Assembly (NCBI RefSeq): GCF_900168265.1
Contig: NZ_FVZF01000010.1
Span: 49,180-113,179, forward strand
Direction: 5' to 3'
Length of the DNA stretch: 64,000 bases
DNA from: Salegentibacter salarius
Lineage (GTDB): Bacteria > Bacteroidota > Bacteroidia > Flavobacteriales > Flavobacteriaceae
Under the pieces are notes generated by a model that saw nothing but the letters and a program-made list of their open reading frames with translations, had not been told where the DNA came from and made no database searches. Positions 25,944 through 35,683 of this stretch are shown here, piece after piece. A program made the position numbers and the translations under genes. The stretch's first letter is position 1. Each line of letters begins with the position of its first letter.

Positions 25944-28613
25944 TCATTTTCTAACACCGGGAATATTTTTATGAAATAATTTAAAAACCTCCATCACAAC
26001 CACTATTATAGAAGCGGTAAAGAATAGTTTGAGCCATGTATCCCAGGCTACCGGCTCAAGAGAAAGTATTTCCTGCATAAAGGGAAGATGTAATGACAAT
26101 ATATGAAGGCCCTGAGCAGCAAGTATCCCCAGCATTAAAACATAATTATTACTGATTGGAATTTTAAAAATTGACCGGGTTTCAGACCGGCAGTTCATTG
26201 AGTGAAAATTTTGCAATAATACCATTAATAAAAGTACAGTATTTCGAGCTGTGCTTTCTTCCCATTTTAAATGATTGAGCAAATGATACCACAAACCAAA
26301 AGCCAGTAAACTAATAACTCCAGCCGAAATTAAAGTTTGGCTTATCATTAAGCGGTTAAAAATACTTTCGTCTGGTTTTCTTGGGGGCTGTTGCATAAAC
26401 TTCTTTTCTCCGGTTTCAAAAGCAAGTGCAACATCCTGGATGCCATTAGTGACCAAATTGAGCCATAACAATTGTACCGGTAAAAAGATTAATGGGAGCT
26501 TAAAAGCTAGTGAAAGTGCAATAGCTATTAATTCGGCAGCTCCCGTAGAAATCAATAAGTAAATAATCTTTCTAAGATTGCCGTAGGTAAAACGTCCTTC
26601 CTCGATTCCGGCTACCAGAGAAGCGAAGTTGTTATCGCTTATAATTATGGAAGAGGTGTCTTTGGCAACATCGGTACCATAACCCATAGCCACACCAATA
26701 TTTGCGGTTTTTAGGGCTGGGGCATCATTTACCCCGTCGCCGGTTACAGCAATAAAATGACCCGATTCCCTTAGGGCCTGCACAATAAGTTGCTTTTGTT
26801 GTGGTGAAACCCTGGAAAAAACCCTTTTGGTTTTGAGTATCTCCGTCAAAGCACCGGGATTTTCTTTTGTTAATCCAGCCAGGTCCATACCGGTAATTAA
26901 CTCATCTTGATGACTCGCGATTCCAACTTCCTTCGCAATGGCCAGGGAGGTTGCAGGGTGATCACCTGTTACCATGGCTACATTAACTCCTGCCCGGTGG
27001 CATTCTTCTACTGCAGGCTTTGCTTCAGCCCGCAAGGGATCTATTAGCGCAATAAAACCAAAAAGTTGAAGGTCCGGAAGACTATTGATTGGGAGAATTT
27101 CAGAAACAGTATTTCCAGCCACCGCAATAATACGGTATCCATTTGCGGCATAACGTGTAGCCTCTTCCACCAGCGCTTCATACTTTTCTTCTGTAATATG
27201 CTCCCGAATTCTTTCAATAGCTCCCTTAACTGCAATTTTAATATTATTCGAGTCTTTTTCACGATAATATACTGCTGCATATTGCCGTTCTGACTCAAAA
27301 GGCACCTCGCTTAGTTTTTCTACAGATTCCAATATCTTATCAGGGCTTGTTTTAACTTTATATGCTAAAGCCAATAGAGCTACATCTATGGGATCGCCGG
27401 CATAGTTCCAGCTTCCATTGTCTAAATGGAGTTCCCCTTCGTTACAGATAACTACTGAGCGAATAAGATCGTCCAGGTCATTTGAAGCTGTATTGGAAAT
27501 TTTAATATCCTGTTGATTAGTTATCTCACCCATCCCATTATAGCCTTCCCCGCTTAATTGAAAAACTTCAAGACCGGCAGTGACAATAAATTTTGCGGTT
27601 TGCTGGTCTACGGTAAGGGTGCCTGTTTTATCGGTGGCAATAAAGGTGCAACTTCCCAAACCTTCCACGGCGGTTAATTTCCGGATTATTACATTCCTTT
27701 TTGCCATTCTGGAAGCACCAATAGAGAGGGCTACCGTCATAGCTATGGGTAAACCTTCAGGGATGGCCGAAACCGCAACGGCTACTACAAAAAAGAACAA
27801 TTCTTGTAAAGATATTCCCGCCCAATATCCAATCAGTCCTAAGACTAAACAGGCTCCGAGAACAATAAAGCTTATTTTCCTGGTAAAGGTTTCCATTCGC
27901 TGTACCAGTGGTGCCTTCCCGGTTTCCAGTTCTTTAAGGGAAGAAGCAATTTTTCCTAATTCTGTTTGTAAATCGGTAGACACCACTACGCCTGTAGCTC
28001 TACCAGTAGTAATTGTGGTTCCTGCAAAGAGCATATTTATTTTGTCCCCTACAGGAAATTCTTTTTGTTCCATTTCCCTGGCTTGTTTGGAAACAGCAAC
28101 CGATTCTCCCGTGAGAATTGCTTCAATGGCCGACAGGTTATTTTCTTTAAGGATACGCAAATCGGCAGGGACCTTATTTCCCGATTCTAAAACTACTATA
28201 TCTCCCGGAACCAGATCTTCCCCATCAAGGTTTTGCATACTTCCATTACGAATTACCCGAGCTTGAAGCTTTATCATTTGTTCTAAAGCCGTGGCTTTGG
28301 ATTCAGCCTTCCATTCTTGAAAAGCCCCTATGACAGCATTTACCACAAGTACCAAAAAGATAAAGCCAGCATCGGTATATTCCTTTAGAAGAAGAGCAAC
28401 CAGGGCTGCCGCAAGGAGAATATATATCAATGGACTTAAAAACTGGTTGAGAATTATATGAAACAGCGTAATCCTCCTTCTGGAAGGAAGCAGATTTTTT
28501 CCGTATTTCAAGACTCTTTCGGAAACCTCAGAAGAGGTGAGGCCAGAAAATGAAGTTTCAAAACTTTTCAAAACCTTTTCTACACTAAGACTATGGTAGA
28601 ACTTCTTTTCCAT
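25944..28613 (-). CDS. Cation-transporting P-type ATPase (P2A, Ca2+ pump-like)
   Basis: A membrane pump of about 889 residues. The phosphorylation motif DKTGTLT, TGES in the actuator domain (ILTGESVAV), TGDHPAT and VTGDGVNDAPALK are all present, with the N-terminal cation ATPase domain and a C-terminal cluster of six helices. VSAIPEGLPIAMTVAL carries the TM4 PEGL motif of Ca2+ or H+/Na+ type P2 pumps. I place the start at 28613 (MEKKFYHSL, the family's usual N-terminus) rather than at 28682. It is transcribed alone, convergent with the rhodanese operon. Confidence 0.93.
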   Translation of the reverse strand: MEKKFYHSLSVEKVLKSFETSFSGLTSSEVSERVLKYGKNLLPSRRRITLFHIILNQFLSPLIYILLAAALVALLLKEYTDAGFIFLVLVVNAVIGAFQEWKAESKATALEQMIKLQARVIRNGSMQNLDGEDLVPGDIVVLESGNKVPADLRILKENNLSAIEAILTGESVAVSKQAREMEQKEFPVGDKINMLFAGTTITTGRATGVVVSTDLQTELGKIASSLKELETGKAPLVQRMETFTRKISFIVLGACLVLGLIGYWAGISLQELFFFVVAVAVSAIPEGLPIAMTVALSIGASRMAKRNVIIRKLTAVEGLGSCTFIATDKTGTLTVDQQTAKFIVTAGLEVFQLSGEGYNGMGEITNQQDIKISNTASNDLDDLIRSVVICNEGELHLDNGSWNYAGDPIDVALLALAYKVKTSPDKILESVEKLSEVPFESERQYAAVYYREKDSNNIKIAVKGAIERIREHITEEKYEALVEEATRYAANGYRIIAVAGNTVSEILPINSLPDLQLFGFIALIDPLRAEAKPAVEECHRAGVNVAMVTGDHPATSLAIAKEVGIASHQDELITGMDLAGLTKENPGALTEILKTKRVFSRVSPQQKQLIVQALRESGHFIAVTGDGVNDAPALKTANIGVAMGYGTDVAKDTSSIIISDNNFASLVAGIEEGRFTYGNLRKIIYLLISTGAAELIAIALSLAFKLPLIFLPVQLLWLNLVTNGIQDVALAFETGEKKFMQQPPRKPDESIFNRLMISQTLISAGVISLLAFGLWYHLLNHLKWEESTARNTVLLLMVLLQNFHSMNCRSETRSIFKIPISNNYVLMLGILAAQGLHILSLHLPFMQEILSLEPVAWDTWLKLFFTASIIVVVMEVFKLFHKNIPGVRK

Positions 28614-28801
28614 ATAATAGATTATATATCTAAAGATACGTCTTATGGAAAGCTTAGATTTTAAATAGTTTATTCTGGACAAATTTTAGGGTTATCACTT
28701 ATAAACACTATGTTCCTTTAAAAATTTAAGACAGGTTGTCGCTGAAAAATTTGAGAAAGCAATTTTAGAAAACCGTTTTTTGGAAACTCTTACCTCTGTG
28801 T

Positions 28802-28855
28802 TACCAAAACAAAAAAGCCGACTCTTTCAAGTCGGCTTATCCCTTTGTGCGGGCG
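28802..28855. repeat. Left copy of 54-bp direct repeat (putative att site)
   Basis: 54 bases identical to 42477-42530. It covers the tRNA acceptor sequence GCGGGCG and the adjoining terminator hairpin (AAGCCGACT/AGTCGGCTT). The right copy belongs to the intact tRNA-Leu gene. Same-orientation copies 13.7 kb apart suggest the ends of an integrated element. Confidence 0.8.
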
Positions 28856-28897
28856 AGAGGACTCGACCTCCAGGCACTGCTGCACTAGACCTAAATT
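28848..28897 (-). pseudogene. Decayed 3' half of tRNA-Leu(TAG)
   Basis: Read on the minus strand, the relic keeps TTTAGG-TCTAGTGC (the anticodon loop and 3' anticodon stem of the intact gene at 42523-42604, one base missing), a variable-arm remnant, a T-arm with a shortened loop (GAGG-TCGAGT-CCTC) and the acceptor strand CGCCCGC. The 5' half is absent. It cannot make a functional tRNA. Confidence 0.65.
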
Positions 28898-29128
28898 TCA
28901 CTTATCTAATTCGATAGAAAATCACGACATTTTATAATGAACTGGATTTATATTTAAAGAAGCTCTTCCTATACGCTATTAAGAAACAAAAAATGCTCTT
29001 CAAAGAATACAAATCACCTCTGAGCAATTTCAAGAGCCCATCAAAGAGGAAAGTTATTTGAACAGAGTCTTTTAGAAGGGAATAATTAGAGGATTTTATG
29101 CAGTCCAGTGTTTTTTAATCTACAATAA

Positions 29129-30050
29129 TCATTCAACTCCACCTGCATTATTAGCTAAATTTTGCAAAGTATTGGAAATTTGTTCAATTTGCTCTTCATT
29201 GCCTTCTAATTGGTGTTTGTCTTTTAAAAATACAGGATCGTTATAAGCAATATGTACCGTTCCATCCTCATCTTCCCATACCAACATTTTCTGCGGTAGA
29301 TCTACACCAATACTTCTTTTGGATTGCATTAAAGGAGTACCAAGATTGGGGTTTCCAAACATAATTATGCGGGTAGGACGTAGTTCCATTCCGGCGTTTT
29401 CAGCATTTTGCTGGTGGTCCAGTTCGGCAACAACACTTATATTCTGGTTGGCTTCTATGCTTGATTTTAAATTATTATAGGTGGTTTCAAAATCGTTGTT
29501 GCTTTGCACATTTTTAATTCCTTCGTGTAAATCAACATTTTGATCATTGGTTTGTTCTCCCTCGGCATCAACCGCTGTTCCAACCAAGTGGCTTAGCGCT
29601 CCGGAAATTTGTGAAAGGCTTTCTACCCTACTCCATAACGAGAGGCCAGGTATTCGGTACTGTTATACAGGGCAAAAACTTCTTCTTCCTCTTCATAAAA
29701 CAACACCTTCTGCGGAAGGTCTAGACCCACTAATTGATTTTTTGCATTAGCGGCGTTCCCAGGTTAGGATTTCCAAAGAAAATAATTTGAGTTGGCTCCA
29801 GATTCATATCTACTGAAGCGGCATTTTGGGAATGATCTAACTCCTGCACAATGCTAATATTTTCATTCTCGTCAAGTGCCGTTTTTAAATTAGAATAAGC
29901 ATTATTAATACTCAATTCACTTTGAAAATAAACTATCCCCGATGCCTTAGGAGTATTTATAGTTTCTTTAGGAAGATTCGTATTCTTATCATCATCCTGG
30001 CAAGAAGTCAACAAAAAGAAGAGTGCGAAAAGAAAATTCAGCTTTATCAT
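29129..30050 (-). pseudogene. Double-DUF302 lipoprotein gene, frameshifted twice
   Basis: The frame starting at 30050 encodes a lipoprotein signal (LLTSC) and the first half of a DUF302 domain, stops at 29730, and continues in another frame (LVGLDLPQKVLFYEEE...) until a second break near 29635. From there the frame runs VESLSQISGALSHLVGTAV into a second DUF302 copy ending at 29129. The first break lies in an A-run (six A where seven would restore the frame). Both domains share ELDH.QNA and FGNPNLGTPLMQ. The intact protein would have about 300 residues. Two breaks suggest a pseudogene, though a sequencing error in the A-run is possible. Confidence 0.75.
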
Positions 30051-30228
30051 AGTAATTTCATTTTACCCATAAATTTAGAGATCGGACCACAACATTATTT
30101 CATAATTAACAGAACTTAACTTGAAATTTTAATTATCTATTTAAAAAAAATAACAGGAGAACCAGTAATATCTTTTTGATAAAATTCATATTAGTATTAT
30201 ATTTATCCTAATTTAAAGCTTTATTTTT

Positions 30229-30315
30229 ATGAAAAACACAAAATCAATACCTAAAATTTATTGGGTTTATATATTTTTCGCGATTACGGTTATTCTTGCT
30301 TTATTAGTATCATAG
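30229..30315 (+). CDS. Possible 28-residue single-helix membrane peptide
   Basis: The frame MKNTKSIPKIYWVYIFFAI... runs to a stop at 30313-30315 with one hydrophobic helix of about 18 residues after a basic, proline-containing start. Such small peptides occur in Bacteroidota, but no motif or neighbour supports this one. It may be chance. Confidence 0.25.
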   Translation: MKNTKSIPKIYWVYIFFAITVILALLVS

Positions 30316-30439
30316 CTTAAAAACAATCTTATAAGGCTTCTTTTTTGAATTTTAAGGAGTCTTTCCAAAACCTGAAAGTCCTTATTCCTTTGAATTTATC
30401 CCTTATTAAGAATAAGGTTTCAGGTTTTCTGAAATAAAT

Positions 30440-30600
30440 CATTTTCCAGAATCTGCCTGGCAGTTTTTTCTGGTATCATTTTTCCCATCCTCCCCTCCTT
30501 CTCGTTTCATTTCATGGATTTTTCGGAAATGAATATTCAAATTTCATTTTTATAGTCTTGAATATCCAAAACTCAAGATTTTGATAGAGTTCTTTTATTT
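30440..30600 (-). pseudogene. Decayed copy of the C-terminus of the 474-residue protein gene
   Basis: The block matches 32650-32835 in the same order: the TCTGGCAG-like stretch, CATCCT.C.CC.TCT, CATTT.GT..A..TTT, GAATGAATAT and TTGATAGAGTTCTTT, with several gaps and many substitutions. No frame is open across it. It is therefore a remnant of a second copy of that gene, lying upstream of the SulP gene. Confidence 0.6.
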
Positions 30601-30956
30601 CTTACGACAATATTAACAATCTCACTTTTCTCCACATATACATCAAGGCCAGTTAAAATATCATTTATGATTTTTAGCTAAGCACATAATTCCCATTAAA
30701 ATCCATAGACCATAAACCAAACAGAATTAAAAATTTCTTTTCAAAAAAATGAATATTCTCAGCATATTAAAGCAAGGAGATAAATTAATGAAAACAGTTT
30801 ATTGTTTAAATTGAAAATACTTAAAATTTAATAATTAAGTTTTGTTTTCAATCTCAACAAGATTTTCACCTAATATTCAATTTCAAAAGTCTTTAGTAAT
30901 TTATTAACACAAACTTTTAAAATAGACTATATTCGCGGCTTAAAAATTTTAGGCTT

Positions 30957-32534
30957 ATGAAAGAGAATTTAGAGTTTATGAAAAAGCATTTTGTTAGCGA
31001 TATTTCTGCCGGTCTGGTAGTTTTCCTAATTGCTTTACCCTTATGTCTTGGTATCTCACTTGCTTCTGGAGCACCTTTGTTCTCAGGTATTATTGCAGGT
31101 ATTGTAGGAGGTATTGTTGTAGGGTTTTTTAGTAACTCCAGTATCAATGTTAGTGGTCCTGCTGCCAGTGTGGCCCTTGTTATATTTACCGCCATTCAAA
31201 CTTTGGGTAGTTTCGAAGCGGTTTTGGTTGCCGTAATTTTATCTGGTGTATTCCAGATTATTCTTGGTTTTTTAAAGGCAGGTACGGTAGCATATTTCTT
31301 TCCAAATGCTATGATTAAAGGTATTTTGGCATCTATCGGGTTAGTACTTATTTTAAAACAAATTCCCCACGCGTTTGGTGTAGACCACGTTTTTGAAGGA
31401 ATAGAAACTTTTAAAAATAATGATGGCACCAACACATTTTCTGGAATAATGAAGGTCTTTAATGAAATTAGTTATGGTGCAACCACAATTACTATAGTTT
31501 CATTAATCATTTTAATAGGATGGGATAACCCCCTTTTCAAGAAATTTAAGTTCTTTAAGTTTTTTCCTGCTGCACTAGCCGCAGTTATTGTGAGTATTCT
31601 TCTGAACGAATTTTTTAAAGCATCTCTTCCGAGTTTTGCACTGGATTCTTCTCATTTGGTTAAACTTCCGGTAGCGGATTCGTTTGGTGATTTTTTTGGT
31701 TTTTTCCAGTTGCCTGATTTTACTGCGATAAATAATCCTGAAGTTATAAGTATTGCACTTGCTATTACTTTTATTGCCAGTTTAGAGTCGCTATTAAGTA
31801 CAGAGGCCGGTGATAAATTAGATCCTTATAAAAGGAGAACTTCTACTAACCGTGAATTAAAAGCACAGGGTATTGGTAACATTGTAGCAGGTTTTATAGG
31901 TGGTTTACCAATTACAGCGGTAATTGTAAGAACAACTGCCAACGTTAGCTCTGGTGGTAGAACAAAAACTGCAACTATTACTCACGGTATAATAATGCTT
32001 GTTTGTGTGGCTTCTATCCCTATGCTACTTAATTTAATCCCATTAGCTGCTTTATCGGCAGTACTATTTGTAGTAGGTTATAAGTTAACCAGTATCCCAA
32101 TTTACAAATCGGTATACAAGCAAGGAAAAAAGCAATTTCTTCCTTTTATTATTACCATTTTAGTGGTAATGTTTACCGATCTAATTACCGGTATCCTGGT
32201 GGGGGGAGCTATTGCGGTATTCTTTATTCTACGTGATAACTATAAAAATGCATACGTAACTCAGGAAAAAGTTGAAGAAAAAGATGGAACCAGAACTTTA
32301 AAACTGGCACAGGAAACTACTTTCTTAAATAAAGCTGATATTATGCTTTATTTAGATCACCTTCCTAAAAAATCTCACTTGATAATAGATGGAACAGATG
32401 CAAAATTTGTACATCACGATATTTATGAGATCATTGATGAATTTAAAGAAACGGCTAAATACAAAGATATTAAGCTTGAGGTTGTTAATCTAGATAGGAA
32501 TCTTACTGAAAAATTCTGGAGAAAACAAAGCTAG
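30957..32534 (+). CDS. SulP-family anion transporter with C-terminal STAS-like part
   Basis: A 525-residue inner-membrane transporter with about 10-12 helices and SulP signatures (SDISAGLVVFLIALPLCLGISLASGAPLFSGIIAG; NVSGPAAS; ELKAQGIGNIVAGFIGGLP). After residue 430 a soluble part of about 95 residues resembles a short STAS domain. Members carry sulfate, bicarbonate or other anions; the sequence does not say which. It is monocistronic, with a terminator at 32593 shared with the convergent neighbour. Confidence 0.88.
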   Translation: MKENLEFMKKHFVSDISAGLVVFLIALPLCLGISLASGAPLFSGIIAGIVGGIVVGFFSNSSINVSGPAASVALVIFTAIQTLGSFEAVLVAVILSGVFQIILGFLKAGTVAYFFPNAMIKGILASIGLVLILKQIPHAFGVDHVFEGIETFKNNDGTNTFSGIMKVFNEISYGATTITIVSLIILIGWDNPLFKKFKFFKFFPAALAAVIVSILLNEFFKASLPSFALDSSHLVKLPVADSFGDFFGFFQLPDFTAINNPEVISIALAITFIASLESLLSTEAGDKLDPYKRRTSTNRELKAQGIGNIVAGFIGGLPITAVIVRTTANVSSGGRTKTATITHGIIMLVCVASIPMLLNLIPLAALSAVLFVVGYKLTSIPIYKSVYKQGKKQFLPFIITILVVMFTDLITGILVGGAIAVFFILRDNYKNAYVTQEKVEEKDGTRTLKLAQETTFLNKADIMLYLDHLPKKSHLIIDGTDAKFVHHDIYEIIDEFKETAKYKDIKLEVVNLDRNLTEKFWRKQS

Positions 32535-32592
32535 TAATTAAGAATGTCGGGGAATTATACCCTCAATGAGGGATTAAAAATAATTGTAATTG

Positions 32593-32630
32593 AAAAGGCC
32601 AGCAAAAATGCTGGCCTTTTCATTTTTTTC
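32593..32630 (+). terminator. Bidirectional terminator between convergent genes
   Basis: AAAAGGCCAGC-loop-GCTGGCCTTTT forms an 11-bp stem followed by a T-run, placed between the SulP stop at 32534 and the convergent gene ending at 32636. Confidence 0.88.
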
Positions 32631-32635
32631 TGAAA

Positions 32636-34060
32636 TTAGATCGACTGGAATAAATTTTCTTCATGAATTTGTCTGGCAGTCTTTTCCGGCAGCATGCGCT
32701 CCCATCCTTCTTCTCCTTCCCTGATCATTTGGTGCACCTTTCTGGAATGAATATCTAGAATTTCAACTTCATAATTCTCTATATCTACCACGCGCTTATT
32801 ATCTTTAAAATATTGATAGAGTTCTTTCATACCTTCCGGAATATCAATCTTCTCACCATTCAAAATTTCATCATTTTCCTTCAAAGGATAGAGGTAAATT
32901 TTTAAATTTTTAAAGAATAATTTTCCAAAAGCTTCCAAAATCCCACCACTTAAATTTGTATAATATTCAGGGTTAAAAATATCGGTTAAGGTATTTACCC
33001 CCATAGTTAGCCCCATTTGTCTCTTGGTATGCTGGGAGAAATATTCTACTACTTTGTAATATTCTTGGAAGTTAGAGATCATTACCGTATGCCCAAGCGA
33101 GCAAAGTAAATCGGCTCTGTCTAAAAAGTCTTTTTCATTGATATCACCCTCAGCTTTAAGATTATTCAAAGTAATTTCAAAAATAACCACGGCATCTTCT
33201 TCTTCTACCTTTTTTTCCTGGAGAAACAAGTTTAAGGATTCTTCATACATATTCATATTAACCCTGGTTACCGGCCTGAAACTACCTCTTAATGTGAGGA
33301 TGTTTTTTTTGTAAAGTACACTTGCGGGCAATACGTTATTTCCATCGGCTCCAAACATTACTGCTTCGGTAATTCCGTTTCTGAGCAGTTCAAGGCTAAT
33401 CAAACGATTATCTACCTTTTCAAAGGAAGGTCCGTGAAAATTTATGGCATCTATTTCTATTTTATCGTGGTCTATATGATCATAAAGACTCTTTAATAAT
33501 TTTTTCGGATTATCATAATAATAAAAAGAACCGTAAATTAAATTAACGCCTAAAAGACCCAGTGTAATTTGCTGATGAGCTGCATTATTTTCATGAAACT
33601 GAACGTGAATTAAAATCTGGTTATAATCAGTTTTGGGCTGGGTCTGAAATTTTATACCTAACCAACCGTGACCTTTATATTTCTTTGCAAAATCTATTGT
33701 CGCTACAGTATTGGCATAACTAAAGAATAGTTTTTTTGGATGTTTTTCCCTGGATATCCTTTCCTCTATTAATTGAGTTTCAAAATTGAGCATATCTTTT
33801 AAGCGGGCCTCGGTAACATACCTCCCTTGTGGTTCCAGGCCATAGATTGCATCACTAAAATCCTTATCGTAAGCGCTAATGGTTTTAGCAATTGTGCCCG
33901 ATGCGCCACCAGCCCTAAAAAAATTCCTTACCGTTTCCTGACCGGCCCCAATTTCAGCGAAAGTGCCATAGATATTCTTATTTAAATTTATCCTTAGGGC
34001 TTTATTTTTAATAGACCTGCTGGACTCAAATTTCTTTTCTCCTTCAATTATATTTTTCAT
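32636..34060 (-). CDS. Conserved protein of unknown function (474 residues)
   Basis: A soluble protein without a signal peptide or membrane helices. The sequence (ALRINLNKNIYGTFAEIGAGQETVRNFF..., SGTIAKTISAYDKDFSDAIYG, RGSFRPVTRVN) is one that I have seen as a conserved family in many Gram-negative genomes, with inconsistent database names; I do not know its activity. The AGQE and GGASGTIAKTISAYD stretches are probably its most conserved part. It follows the broken prfC by 16 bases and is probably the last gene of that operon. A decayed copy of its 3' end lies at 30440. Confidence 0.6.
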   Translation of the reverse strand: MKNIIEGEKKFESSRSIKNKALRINLNKNIYGTFAEIGAGQETVRNFFRAGGASGTIAKTISAYDKDFSDAIYGLEPQGRYVTEARLKDMLNFETQLIEERISREKHPKKLFFSYANTVATIDFAKKYKGHGWLGIKFQTQPKTDYNQILIHVQFHENNAAHQQITLGLLGVNLIYGSFYYYDNPKKLLKSLYDHIDHDKIEIDAINFHGPSFEKVDNRLISLELLRNGITEAVMFGADGNNVLPASVLYKKNILTLRGSFRPVTRVNMNMYEESLNLFLQEKKVEEEDAVVIFEITLNNLKAEGDINEKDFLDRADLLCSLGHTVMISNFQEYYKVVEYFSQHTKRQMGLTMGVNTLTDIFNPEYYTNLSGGILEAFGKLFFKNLKIYLYPLKENDEILNGEKIDIPEGMKELYQYFKDNKRVVDIENYEVEILDIHSRKVHQMIREGEEGWERMLPEKTARQIHEENLFQSI

Positions 34061-34076
34061 ATACTATTTTTGTTTT

Positions 34077-35662
34077 TTAAAATTCTGAAATCTCCTGGAA
34101 TTTGATATCCGGATAGGTTTTTATTGCCATTTCTAAAGTGAATGCAGAATCAGCAAAGAACACCAATTGATTTTCTTTATCCCTGGCCAAATATTTTCTT
34201 TTTAGCCTTTTAAACTCTTTAAAGTTTTCTGAATTCTCATTTCCTGGGTCTATCCAACAAGACTTGTAGACCTTTAGGTCTTCGTAAGTACACTTCGCCC
34301 CATACTCGTGTTCCAAGCGATATTGAATCACTTCAAACTGTAAGGCTCCCACCGTACCAATAACTTTACGTCCATTAATTTCAAGCACGAATAACTGAGC
34401 AACACCTTCATCGGTTAATTGCTTTATACCCTTTTCCAATTGTTTAGTTTTCATAGGATCAGCATTATTGATGTATTTAAAATGCTGCGGGGAAAAACTC
34501 GGGATTCCTTTAAATAAAATTTCTTCTCCTTCTGTAAGAGTATCCCCAATTTTTAAATTTCCGGTATCGTGGACGCCTACAATATCGCCGGGATAGGAAA
34601 GGTCTACAATTTCCTTTTTCTCTGCAAAGAATGCATTGGGACTAGAAAATTTCATTTACTTCGATTTTCTTACGTGTAAGTAAGGCGAGTTTCTTTTAAA
34701 GATTCCGGAAACTACTTTTATAAATGCCAAACGGTCTCTATGCTTTGGATCCATATTAGCGTGAATTTTAAACACAAATCCTGAAAAATTCTCTTCATGC
34801 CCTTTAATCTCGCGAGTCGAGGAAGACTTAGCTTCTGGAGGAGGGGCTATCTTCACAAAGCAATCCAGTAATTCCCTTACTCCGAAATTATGCAAGGCCG
34901 ATCCAAAAAAACCGGATGCAATTTTCCTGACCTGTATGATTCATAGTTAAAGTCCGGGTATACCCCTTGCACTAAATCGAGGTCTTCTTTAAAGGTATCA
35001 GCTGTTTTTGTTCCGATAATTTTTTTTAATACCGAGGAGTTTAAATCGTGTATTTCGATAGTTTCCTCGATATCCTTTTTTGGATCGCCGGTAAAAAGAT
35101 TAATATTTTGCTCCCATATATTATATATGCCTTTAAAATCATAACCAATACCAATTGGAAAACTTAATGGAGTTACTTTCAAGCCCAGTTTAATTTCAAT
35201 TTCGTCCAATAGCTCAACCGCATCCTTTCCTTCCCTGTCTAGTTTATTTATAAAGACTATAATGGGAATATTGCGCATCTGGCATACCTCTACTAACTTT
35301 TCAGTTTGTTGTTCGACGCCTTTGGCAACGTCTATAACCACAATGACACTATCTACCGCAGTAAGCGTCCTATAGGTATCTTCCGCAAAATCCTTATGTC
35401 CCGGTGTATCTAAAATATTAATTTTGATATCCTTGTATTCAAATCCTAAAACAGAAGTGGCTACAGAAATCCCTCGTTGTCTTTCGGTTTCCATAAAATC
35501 ACTGGTAGCCCCCTTCTTTACTTTATTGGATTTAACCGCACCCGCTTCCTGAATAGCCCCTCCAAATAACAATAATTTCTCAGTCAGGGTAGTTTTTCCA
35601 GCATCGGGATGGGATATAATTCCAAAGGTTCTTCTTCTCTTAATTTCATCTTCTAACTTCAT
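34077..35662 (-). pseudogene. prfC: Peptide chain release factor 3 gene, frameshifted and with a stop
   Basis: RF3 is a GTPase that recycles RF1/RF2 from the ribosome. The first 250 residues are normal ([17 protein letters not shown], the switch with [13 protein letters not shown], and INKLDREG). The frame then breaks near 34905: a run of seven T (minus strand) would need eight to read [17 protein letters not shown]. The following frame meets an in-frame TAA at 34656-34658 in what should be HVRxxKxxKFSSPN, after which the C-terminal third (34655-34077) is open. Two independent lesions argue for a true pseudogene. An intact copy may exist elsewhere in the genome. Confidence 0.85.
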
Positions 35663-35683
35663 TCGGGTCTAAAATTTATTTTA

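Larger units (their letters stand above)
28683..29128. other. Gene-less stretch with tRNA relic
   Basis: About 445 bases without a gene. It contains the left copy of the 54-bp tRNA-Leu end/terminator duplication and the decayed tRNA half, both annotated separately. The rest, up to the DUF302 remnant, is AT-rich with no structure that I can name. Confidence 0.6.
30051..30956. other. Gene-poor stretch before the SulP gene
   Basis: About 900 AT-rich bases. It holds one possible 28-residue frame (30229-30315) and a decayed copy of the end of the 32636-34060 gene (about 30440-30600), both annotated separately. I see nothing else of note. Confidence 0.6.

Noticed and set aside
27580..28266. Long open frame antisense to the P-type ATPase gene
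   Set aside because: It lies wholly within a gene with strong family motifs, has no recognisable domain and a low-complexity S/T/P-rich composition typical of antisense frames.
28613..28682. Upstream start for the P-type ATPase
   Set aside because: The extra 23 basic residues are not part of the family's usual N-terminus, and MEKKFYHSL at 28613 fits better.
28848..28897. A functional second tRNA gene
   Set aside because: The 5' half (acceptor strand and D-arm) is missing and the T-loop is one base short, so only a 3' relic remains.
34656..34910. Programmed frameshift in prfC
   Set aside because: A programmed shift would not explain the separate in-frame TAA further on; two lesions fit decay better. 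It cannot be excluded without reads or relatives.
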